In this document: piece after piece, positions 6,474-12,750 of the stretch
Position numbering within the stretch: position 1 is the first letter of the stretch
Layout: every line of letters starts with the position of its first letter
Source: Candidatus Fermentithermobacillaceae bacterium UBA3951
Lineage (GTDB): Bacteria > Bacillota > Sulfobacillia > Fermentithermobacillales > Fermentithermobacillaceae
DNA: 32,287 nucleotides
Direction: 5' to 3'
Assembly (NCBI GenBank): GCA_002385465.1
Contig: DGDN01000093.1
Span: forward strand, 2,360 to 34,646
Position numbers and translations under genes: made by a program
The notes under the pieces: model-generated
Databases searched by the model: none
The model's input: the letters and a program-made list of their open reading frames with translations, nothing else
Told to the model about the DNA's origin: nothing

Positions 6474-8669
6474 TTGGACGGACACAAGATATTCACGTTT
6501 GAGCTCGGTGGCCGCACCCTGACTCTGGAGTTCGGAAAAGTTGCCAAGCAAGCCAATGGGGCAGTATTGGTTAGGTACGGCGATACCACCGTGCTTGCTA
6601 CGGCTACTGCATCGAAAGAGCCGAGAGAAGGAGTCGACTTTTTCCCCCTTACCGTTGATGTGGAGGAGAGGCTCTACGCCGTCGGCCGCATCCCAGGGAG
6701 CTGGGGGCGCAGGGAAGGACGGCCGCCTGAGAAGGCAATCCTCCAGGCCAGAGTGACGGACCGTCCCATACGCCCGCTCTTTCCAAAAGGCTTAAGGAAC
6801 GAAGTCCAGATTGTCGTCATGCCGCTTTCCATTGATCACGACAACTCCCCCGAGATCGCCGGCATGATAGGCGCTTCGGCGGCCCTTACCGTAAGCGATA
6901 TACCCTGGGAAGGCCCCATGGGAGCCGTCGAGATAGGCCTTGTAGACGGCCAGTTTGTGATAAACCCGACCGTCGAGGAAGCCGAGAGAAGCGACCTCCG
7001 CCTTACGGTCGCTGGTACCAAAGATGCCGTCCTCATGGTGGAGGCGGGAGCCAACCAGGTCCCTGAAGACGTGATGGTCGAAGCCATCATGTACGGTCAT
7101 GAGGTGATACGGGAGATCTGCGAGTTTCTAGAGGGTGTCCGCGAGGAAATCGGCAAGCCTAAGTTTGAGCCGGTCCTTTTCCTGCCGGGAGAAGACGTCG
7201 TGGAGAGGGTTTCCGCGATAGCCACGCCAAAGATACGAGAAGCCATAAGGGTGGAAGAGAAGCTCTCGAGAGAGTCTGCCATCGAAGACATCCTTAAGGA
7301 AGTCTACACCGAGCTTGCCGGGGAGTTTCCCGAGAGGGAGTCTGAGATATCCGAAGCGTTTCATGCCGTGTTGAAGGCCGAAGTCCGCGGGATGATCGTT
7401 GAGACGGGGAAGAGGCCGGACGGGCGACAGCCGGACGAGATAAGGCCCATTACCTGCGAAGTGGCGACTCTCCCGCGGGTCCACGGGTCGGCCATCTTTA
7501 CAAGGGGCCAGACCCAGGTCATGAGCGTCGCTACTCTGGGCGCCAAGGGGGACATCCAGGAACTGGACACAACCGGCATTGAAGAGACCAAGCGGTACCT
7601 GCATCACTACAACTTCCCGCCCTACTCGGTAGGTGAGACCAGGCCCTTGAGGGGTCCGGGAAGAAGGGAGATCGGTCACGGCGCTCTGGCGGAAAGAGCC
7701 CTTCTCCCCGTGGTCCCGGGCGAAGAGGAATTTCCCTACACCATTCGCGTGGTGTCCGAGGTCCTTGAGTCCAACGGGTCTACGTCGATGGCTTCGGTTT
7801 GCGGCAGCACCCTGTCGCTCATGGACGCAGGGGTGCCGATAAAGGCGCCCGTAGCGGGGATCGCCATGGGCCTTATCAAGGAAGAGGACAAGATGGAGGT
7901 CCTCACCGACATCCAAGGCATGGAAGACGCCTTGGGCGACATGGACTTCAAGGTCGCAGGGACCAGAGAAGGCGTGACCGCCCTTCAGATGGACATAAAG
8001 ATAGCCGGGGTCGACAGGAACATCCTTACTACCGCTCTGGAAAGGGCGAAGAAGGCCCGGCTCTTCATCTTGGACAAAATAGAGGAGACCATTCCCGCTC
8101 CGAGAGAAAAGCTCTCTGAGTACGCCCCTCGCATCATCGTGGTGAATATCGATCCCGAGAAGATACGGGACGTAATCGGGCCGGGAGGCAAGACCATCAA
8201 CAAGATCACGACCGAGACCGGCGTGAAGATCGATATTGAGCAGGACGGCCGGGTGTTCATCGCCGCTCCCGACATGGAGAGCGGGGAGAGGGCCAAGGAA
8301 ATCGTAGAGAACCTTACAAGGGATATCGAGGTGGGGCGGACTTACAAGGGGAAGGTGACCCGGCTCGCCTCCTTCGGAGCTTTTGTCGAGGTCCTTCCCG
8401 GGAAGGAAGGGCTTGTGAGGACTTCTGAGGCCGCCCTTGAGAATGTAAGCCGCATCGAAGACGTCATGAACGTCGGAGACGAAGTCCTCGTGAAAGTGAT
8501 TGAAATCGACCATATGGGCCGGGTGAACCTCTCAAGGCGCCAAGCTCTGGGTGGATCTCCGGCGTCGAGGGAGTTTAGAGGCGAGAGGGATGGAGGGCGC
8601 GGAGACCGGAGGCCAGGCTGGCGCAGGGACGTGAGCCGCAACAGCCGAGACCGGGATAGGTTGCACTAA
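6474..8669 (+). CDS. pnp: polyribonucleotide nucleotidyltransferase (PNPase)
   Basis: PNPase is a trimeric 3'-to-5' phosphorolytic exoribonuclease and a core RNA decay enzyme. The 731-aa protein shows the two RNase PH-like domains: the first with ASKEPREGVDFFPLTVD and GRREGRPPEKA, the second with KRPDGR, FTRGQTQ and ESNGSTSMASVCG. A helical linker lies between them. A KH domain (DPEKIRDVIGPGGKTIN) and an S1 domain (GKVTRLASFGAFVEVLPGKE) follow, then a basic disordered tail rich in Arg, Gly and Asp. TTG 6474 is chosen because AAGGAG at 6460-6465 is 8 nt upstream; an in-frame GTG at 6465 overlaps that site. The order rpsO-pnp is conserved. Confidence 0.98.
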   Translation: MDGHKIFTFELGGRTLTLEFGKVAKQANGAVLVRYGDTTVLATATASKEPREGVDFFPLTVDVEERLYAVGRIPGSWGRREGRPPEKAILQARVTDRPIRPLFPKGLRNEVQIVVMPLSIDHDNSPEIAGMIGASAALTVSDIPWEGPMGAVEIGLVDGQFVINPTVEEAERSDLRLTVAGTKDAVLMVEAGANQVPEDVMVEAIMYGHEVIREICEFLEGVREEIGKPKFEPVLFLPGEDVVERVSAIATPKIREAIRVEEKLSRESAIEDILKEVYTELAGEFPERESEISEAFHAVLKAEVRGMIVETGKRPDGRQPDEIRPITCEVATLPRVHGSAIFTRGQTQVMSVATLGAKGDIQELDTTGIEETKRYLHHYNFPPYSVGETRPLRGPGRREIGHGALAERALLPVVPGEEEFPYTIRVVSEVLESNGSTSMASVCGSTLSLMDAGVPIKAPVAGIAMGLIKEEDKMEVLTDIQGMEDALGDMDFKVAGTREGVTALQMDIKIAGVDRNILTTALERAKKARLFILDKIEETIPAPREKLSEYAPRIIVVNIDPEKIRDVIGPGGKTINKITTETGVKIDIEQDGRVFIAAPDMESGERAKEIVENLTRDIEVGRTYKGKVTRLASFGAFVEVLPGKEGLVRTSEAALENVSRIEDVMNVGDEVLVKVIEIDHMGRVNLSRRQALGGSPASREFRGERDGGRGDRRPGWRRDVSRNSRDRDRLH

Positions 8670-8670
8670 C

Positions 8671-9522
8671 GTGAGGCTTGGCATTCATGTTTCCATAGCG
8701 GGCGGGATGGCCAAGATGGCAGAGACCGCCGTATCCCTCGGATGCGAGGCTGTCCAGATTTTCTCCAGGAGCCCTCGGGGAGGGAAGGCCAAAGATCTAT
8801 CCCTTCCCGATGTGGAGAAGATGAAGAAGATCCTTGCCGAGAATAATATCCATCCACTCGTCGTCCACATCCCCTATTTTGTGAATCTCGCGTCCGACAA
8901 CCCTGACACGAGGAGCTATTCCATAGATGTCCTGGTTGAGGACCTAGAAAGGACCGAGACCCTCGGCGGGCGGTATCTTGTGACCCACGTAGGCCACAAG
9001 CGCAAGGACGACCCCCCCGAGTCGCCTGAGGCGTTTGCCAGGGTCTACTCGAGCATAGAGGAAGCCCTCAGGCGCTACACAGGGCCGGTCAAGATACTCC
9101 TTGAGAACACTGCAGGTATGGGCCAAGAGATAGGGTGTAGTTTTGAGGCTCTTGGGGTCCTTATAAACAGTTTCCCCGAAGAGAGACTTGGCGCGTGTCT
9201 GGATACTGCCCATGCATTCGGCGCCGGATATGATTGGACCGCGCCCGAAGGAGTGCGTAAGGTTCTGACAGATTTCGATGAGCATGTCGGATTATCGAGG
9301 CTCTGCGCCATGCACCTCAATGACAGCAAAGGCACCTTAGGGGCACGTTTGGACCGGCATGCCCATATCGGCCAAGGGAACCTGGGCGAGGAGACCTTCC
9401 GGGCGATCCTTGAGTGCGATCTTCTGCTCCACGACCTTCCAGGCCTGCTTGAGACGCCTATTGACGACCACGGCGACGATCTCGCCAACATGAAGAAGAT
9501 CCGTGCCCTGCGCGATTTATAG
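8671..9522 (+). CDS. nfo: endonuclease IV (AP endonuclease, Nfo)
   Basis: This Zn-dependent TIM-barrel enzyme cleaves DNA 5' to abasic sites and trims blocked 3' ends in base excision repair. The 283-aa protein has all nine expected metal ligands: H66 (VVHIPY), H106 (THVGH), E145 (LLENTAG), D178 and H181 (CLDTAHAFGAGYD), H215 (HLNDSK), D228 and H230 (DRHAHIGQG) and E261 (LLETP). The GTG start comes one base after the pnp stop, so the gene is almost certainly co-transcribed and coupled, though no good ribosome binding site is visible. Finding nfo at the tail of this operon is less usual than the genes before it. A T7 run follows the stop (9524-9530) but without a clean stem in front of it. Confidence 0.96.
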   Translation: MRLGIHVSIAGGMAKMAETAVSLGCEAVQIFSRSPRGGKAKDLSLPDVEKMKKILAENNIHPLVVHIPYFVNLASDNPDTRSYSIDVLVEDLERTETLGGRYLVTHVGHKRKDDPPESPEAFARVYSSIEEALRRYTGPVKILLENTAGMGQEIGCSFEALGVLINSFPEERLGACLDTAHAFGAGYDWTAPEGVRKVLTDFDEHVGLSRLCAMHLNDSKGTLGARLDRHAHIGQGNLGEETFRAILECDLLLHDLPGLLETPIDDHGDDLANMKKIRALRDL

Positions 9523-9601
9523 CTTTTTTTGGGGAAGCGCTGTAGCAGGTTTTTGACAGTATACCCACAGTATTACCCCAGGTAGGGGCCATGTTAGGAA
9601 T

Positions 9602-9658
9602 CCTGTCGATCCCCCTTTCCAGTTTCGACAGGCTGTGTTTATAATTGTCTTGCAAGAC
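9602..9658 (+). promoter_or_regulatory. promoter with paired Spo0A-box-like sites and a start-site palindrome
   Basis: A perfect -10 hexamer TATAAT lies at 9640-9645, with a weak -35 TTTCCA at 9616-9621 (18-bp spacer). Around the -35 is an 8-bp inverted repeat, CCTGTCGA (9602-9609) and TCGACAGG (9625-9632). Its right arm extends to TTCGACA (9624-9630), an exact reverse complement of the Spo0A box TGTCGAA; the left arm reads TGTCGAT (9604-9610), 6 of 7. A second perfect palindrome, GTCTTGCAAGAC (9647-9658), covers the expected transcription start. Further upstream, ACAGTAT is repeated at 9556-9562 and 9567-9573. The promoter would read into the Spo0E-like ORF. Control by Spo0A is inference. 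Confidence 0.6.
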
Positions 9659-9721
9659 GCGACCTTCCACTTCTAGCTAAGCGGATGGCGGTCGCAAGTT
9701 ATTTGTTAGGGAGGGTTCGCC

Positions 9722-9910
9722 GTAGGCATCAGCGAAGAGGAACTCCGGAGGGAGATCGAAACGCTTCGATGCCAGCTGAACGAGAAGGTCGGAGACCAGT
9801 ATAATAGAGCGAAGATACAGGCAGCTGGCATGGACAGCGCTCGCCTGGACAATCTCATCTGTAAGTGGCTTAACCTTCATAGTCAGACGGAAAAAAGAGA
9901 TTCCAGGTGA
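9722..9910 (+). CDS. Spo0E-like sporulation phosphatase, no canonical start codon
   Basis: This 62-codon ORF is too short for common length cut-offs. It carries the Spo0E-like signature: IETLRCQLNE (12-21) matches the first helix (I-E-x-L-R-x-x-L-N-E) and SARLDNLI (39-46) matches the S-x-x-L-D-x-L-I motif of the second. Spo0E-type proteins dephosphorylate Spo0A~P and delay sporulation. A ribosome binding site (GGAGGG, 9710-9715) is present, but the codon 6 nt after it is GTA (9722). No in-frame ATG, GTG or TTG exists between the upstream stop TAG (9707-9709) and the conserved helix. Initiation at GTA 9722 or ATC 9728, a mutated start (GTG to GTA) or an assembly error are all possible. It has its own promoter and terminator. 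Confidence 0.7.
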   Translation, partial: VGISEEELRREIETLRCQLNEKVGDQYNRAKIQAAGMDSARLDNLICKWLNLHSQTEKRDSR

Positions 9911-9918
9911 GAAACATC

Positions 9919-9944
9919 GCAGGCAAGAACGCCTGCTTTTGTTT
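9919..9944 (+). terminator. intrinsic terminator of the Spo0E-like gene
   Basis: A perfect 6-bp stem GCAGGC (9919-9924) / GCCTGC (9931-9936) with loop AAGAAC is followed directly by TTTTGTTT. It begins 9 nt after the Spo0E-like stop. The same hairpin lies just beyond the 3' end of the convergent gene ending at 9966, but in that direction the T tract is weak (GATGTTTC). Confidence 0.85.
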
Positions 9945-9965
9945 CTGCCCTGAAAGTACGCGTCC

Positions 9966-10289
9966 TCAGAGACGGTTCTTGCCCACCGGCAGGATGGGCG
10001 AAAGGATCGCCAGACAGATTGAGAACAGCGCCACCGGGTCAAACTGGGTACCCCACACCGTTGCCTGCATGGGGACCGGCACCTTGAGGAATTCGGCCAT
10101 CGCGGAGAGCCCCAGATACACGCCACCTGCTATCGCCACGAAGTCCTTGATTGCCTCGGATAGCGGCGAAGACCTCTCCTCGTACGAGGTCTTCCGTGCT
10201 CTAGCGGCTTGTATTCGATTCACTCTCACGGTCATGGAGATATAGACCGCGAGGAGGACGAGGACAATCGCCAGGATAATGTTCCACAC
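9966..10289 (-). CDS. small membrane protein of unknown function
   Basis: This 107-aa protein is of unknown function. It has an N-terminal transmembrane helix (about residues 3-22, NIILAIVLVLLAVYISM), a charged stretch (about 23-50, Arg/Lys/Glu rich), and two more hydrophobic segments (about 51-66, FVAIAGGVYLGLSAMA, and about 84-101, FDPVALFSICLAILSPIL). The GTG start is supported by AGGGGGTG about 9 nt upstream on the minus strand. The pattern (one helix, charged linker, GGVYLGL segment, helix pair) resembles small conserved hypothetical proteins of Bacillota that I recall but cannot name. It is convergent with the Spo0E-like gene and divergent from the YflT-like gene. A real gene is likely from the coherent helices and good ribosome binding site. 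Confidence 0.75.
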   Translation of the reverse strand: MWNIILAIVLVLLAVYISMTVRVNRIQAARARKTSYEERSSPLSEAIKDFVAIAGGVYLGLSAMAEFLKVPVPMQATVWGTQFDPVALFSICLAILSPILPVGKNRL

Positions 10290-10442
10290 GGGCGTTCACC
10301 CCCTACTTGTACTTATGGTTGAAAAGAAGCGTTTATGATTCCCCGTCCGGTAATCCCTCCTTTGCACAAAATCCCAAGGCAGTGAATCTCGTGCTCGTTT
10401 GGAGGAGAGACTAGGCGAGAGATCCACAACGGAGGTGCAAGG

Positions 10443-10928
10443 ATGGCAAGAACCGTATTGGGAGTTTTCGATTCGGTAGAAGCAGCTGAAAGAGCGGCGG
10501 ATGAACTGCAGAGAAGAGGGTTCGACCGCAATGAGATCTCAATAGTCGCAAAGGAAAGCTCGGCAAGGTCCGGCCGTGAGGGTCGTGGCGAGACCACCAT
10601 GAGGTCAGATATTTCAGGTGGAGTCGCTACCGGGAGCGCTATAGGAGGGGCCGCCGGGCTTCTCGCCGGGGTTGGAGCGCTGGCGATACCGGGTATTGGG
10701 CCACTGGTCGCGGCAGGTCCTATCGCGGCGGCTTTGAGCGGAGCCGTCACCGGCGGTATCGCAGGCGGGCTTATCGATTGGGGCATCCCCGAGGAATCCG
10801 GAAGGCGATATGAGCAGAGGGTCAAGGAAGGCAAGATCGTGACTGCGGTGAGGTCCGATGACGATAAGGTCGAAGACGCCGCCGATATCCTTAGGCAGAA
10901 CGGGGCCTATGATGTAGAGACCCACTAG
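10443..10928 (+). CDS. YflT-like general stress protein with glycine-zipper core
   Basis: This 161-aa protein has three parts. The N-terminal alpha/beta domain (1-38, GVFDSVEAAERAADELQRRG) resembles the YflT / general stress protein 17M fold. The centre (about 57-118) is very rich in Gly and Ala, with repeated GxxxG-type spacing (SAIGGAAGLLAG, AVTGGIAGGL), and could insert in or associate with membranes. The acidic C-terminal part (KIVTAVRSDDDKVEDA) is a second alpha/beta unit. ATG 10443 is preceded by GGAGGTG 7 nt upstream. I see no convincing promoter in the 150-bp gap before it. Such proteins are usually stress induced, but their biochemical role is unknown. Confidence 0.75.
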   Translation: MARTVLGVFDSVEAAERAADELQRRGFDRNEISIVAKESSARSGREGRGETTMRSDISGGVATGSAIGGAAGLLAGVGALAIPGIGPLVAAGPIAAALSGAVTGGIAGGLIDWGIPEESGRRYEQRVKEGKIVTAVRSDDDKVEDAADILRQNGAYDVETH

Positions 10929-10944
10929 CTTGGAGGGAACCTGA

Positions 10945-10966
10945 GGGCGGCCTTTCGGGGCCGCCC
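10945..10966 (+). terminator. strong GC hairpin after the YflT-like gene
   Basis: GGGCGGCC (10945-10952) pairs perfectly with GGCCGCCC (10959-10966) around loop TTTCGG. Only CATTATACTT follows, so the U-tract is poor; it may be a weak terminator or an mRNA 3'-end stabiliser. It separates this gene from rnjA. Confidence 0.55.
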
Positions 10967-10990
10967 ATTATACTTGAGGCATCCCCTTCC

Positions 10991-11020
10991 CTGGCACCAA
11001 TAGGCAAGACAGGCTATACT
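10991..11020 (+). promoter_or_regulatory. candidate sigma-A promoter for rnjA
   Basis: CTGGCA (10991-10996, 4/6 to TTGACA) and TATACT (11015-11020, 5/6 to TATAAT) are separated by 18 bp. The expected start would leave a leader of only about 15 nt before ATG 11041. An AGTTAACT palindrome directly follows the -10. Confidence 0.45.
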
Positions 11021-11040
11021 AGTTAACTGGTGAGATAAAC

Positions 11041-12696
11041 ATGACAAGACAAGTACGCCTCATACCCTTGGGCGGCCTCGGAGAGATCGGCAAAAATCTC
11101 ATGGTCGTCGAGACTCACAGCGATACCATCGCGATTGACTGCGGGTTATCGTTCCCCGAGGATGACATGCCCGGGATCGATCTCGTGATCCCCGACGTAT
11201 CCTACTTGGTTGAACGTAAAGACAGGCTAAGAGGCATAGTCCTCACCCACGGACACGAAGACCACGTGGGGGCGCTTCCTTTTGTTCTGAAAGACGTGAA
11301 TGTCCCCGTCTACGGCACTCGCCTCACTCTGGGGCTGGCCCGGAGAAAGCTGGACGAGAACTACGAAGGTGAGGTCGACTTCCGGGTATTTGAACCGGGC
11401 AACATCATAGATTTTGGTTCCATTCAGGTTGAGCCTTTTCGCGTAACACACTCCGTTTCAGACTCCGTAGGACTCATATTGCGCACACCGGCAGGGACCA
11501 TCATACATACGGGGGACTTCAAGCTTGACCAGACTCCCGTCGACGGCGAGCCGACCGACTATTCCCGGCTGGCACGTGCCGGAGACGAGGGGGTCTTGGC
11601 GCTACTTTCCGACAGCACCCACGCCGATCGCCCCGGGTTTACACCGTCGGAGCGTGTGGTCGGCGAATCCCTTGATCGCGTGTTCCAAAAGTCGAGGGGC
11701 AGGATCATCATAACGACCTTTGCTTCCAACGTCCCCCGTATCCAGCAGGTAATCGACGTTGCCTACCAGCACAACCGGAAGGTGTGCGTCATCGGGCGCA
11801 GCATGGAGATGGTTGTGGAAGTTGCACTCAACATGGGCTACCTCCGCGCCCCTATGGGGACTCTTGTGGACGCGTCGGACCTCGGTAGATACCCCCACTC
11901 AAAGATGGTGATATTGACCACCGGCAGCCAAGGTGAGCCCCTGTCTGCGCTGGCCCGGATGTCGTGCAGGGACCACAGGAAGGTCGAGATCATTGAAGGA
12001 GACCTCGTGATCATGGCTGCTTCGCCCGTCCCGGGCAATGAGACCATGGTGTCGAGGGTGGTTGACAACCTGTTCAGGTGCGGGGCAGATGTTGTCTACG
12101 AGCCTGAATCCGAGGTCCATGTCTCAGGCCATTCAAGCCAGGAAGAACTCAAGATGATGCTCAATCTGACAAGGCCCAGGTATTTTGTCCCCATTCACGG
12201 AGAGTACCGTCATCTGATAAAGCACGCGCAGCTTGCGGTTGCCACGGGTGTTCCGCCTTCGAACGTGCTTATTGGAGAAAACGGCACGATTTTCTCGCTC
12301 TCTCCCGAACACTGTGAGATTATTGGCGTAGTCCAGACAAAGAACATCATGGTCGATTCGAGCGGTGTGGGAGAGATAGGAGACCCTGTCCTCAAGGAGC
12401 GGAAGTACTTGAGCGACTCGGGGGCCATCTTCGTAAGCTGCGTGGTCTCTTCGACAACCGGCGCCCTCTTGGAGATGCCGTCGGTGAAGAGCACCGGCTT
12501 CATGAAGAGCGCAAGAGGCGAGACGCTTCTTGCGGAAGCAGCCAAACGGGTTAAGGAGTACTTCGATTCCCTTCCGGCGGAAGGGCTCTCAAGGCGGGAG
12601 GCACTTGAGGAAGACATATCCTCTATGGTCCAGAAATTCATGAGAAACGAGACGGGCAGGAGGCCCGTGGTTGTCTCAACTCTCTGCATCGTGTAG
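11041..12696 (+). CDS. rnjA: ribonuclease J
   Basis: This 551-aa metallo-beta-lactamase/beta-CASP RNase has 5'-to-3' exo- and endonuclease activity and replaces RNase E in Bacillota. The sequence shows LIPLGGLGEIGKN at the N-terminus, the Zn motif HGHEDH (70-75), THSVSDSVG, the GDFK motif with an Asp ligand, the beta-CASP segment with SDSTHADRPG and ATFASNVPRIQQ, HVSGHSSQEELK, and PIHGEYRHL, which carries a late His ligand. A C-terminal domain follows. Length matches RNase J1/J2 (555 aa). Only one copy is in the window, so J1 or J2 identity cannot be assigned. It is transcribed separately from addB, 54 nt downstream. Confidence 0.96.
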   Translation: MTRQVRLIPLGGLGEIGKNLMVVETHSDTIAIDCGLSFPEDDMPGIDLVIPDVSYLVERKDRLRGIVLTHGHEDHVGALPFVLKDVNVPVYGTRLTLGLARRKLDENYEGEVDFRVFEPGNIIDFGSIQVEPFRVTHSVSDSVGLILRTPAGTIIHTGDFKLDQTPVDGEPTDYSRLARAGDEGVLALLSDSTHADRPGFTPSERVVGESLDRVFQKSRGRIIITTFASNVPRIQQVIDVAYQHNRKVCVIGRSMEMVVEVALNMGYLRAPMGTLVDASDLGRYPHSKMVILTTGSQGEPLSALARMSCRDHRKVEIIEGDLVIMAASPVPGNETMVSRVVDNLFRCGADVVYEPESEVHVSGHSSQEELKMMLNLTRPRYFVPIHGEYRHLIKHAQLAVATGVPPSNVLIGENGTIFSLSPEHCEIIGVVQTKNIMVDSSGVGEIGDPVLKERKYLSDSGAIFVSCVVSSTTGALLEMPSVKSTGFMKSARGETLLAEAAKRVKEYFDSLPAEGLSRREALEEDISSMVQKFMRNETGRRPVVVSTLCIV

Positions 12697-12750
12697 GAAT
12701 CGCAGTGTGAGAGCCTACTGAAACCTGGGAGGCGAGTCGGAGGTGTTAGC

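Noticed and set aside
7128..8513. Long open frame on the minus strand inside pnp (about 460 codons)
   Set aside because: It lies entirely antisense to a certain pnp gene and looks like the mirror of high-GC coding sequence; the translation has no domain-like pattern and no ribosome binding site.
9524..9530. T7 run after nfo as an intrinsic terminator
   Set aside because: There is no GC-rich stem directly upstream; the nearest complementary arms enclose the T-run instead of preceding it.
9553..9558. TTGACA as a -35 element for a promoter after nfo
   Set aside because: No acceptable -10 hexamer lies 16-19 bp downstream.
9685..9801. ATG 9685 as a start for the Spo0E-like protein
   Set aside because: It is in a different frame from the Spo0E motifs and reaches a stop at 9799-9801; only an indel could join them.
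9677..10126. Minus-strand open frame across the Spo0E-like gene and terminator
   Set aside because: It runs through the intrinsic terminator, overlaps two better-supported genes and has a composition rich in Arg, Ser and Trp typical of shadow frames.
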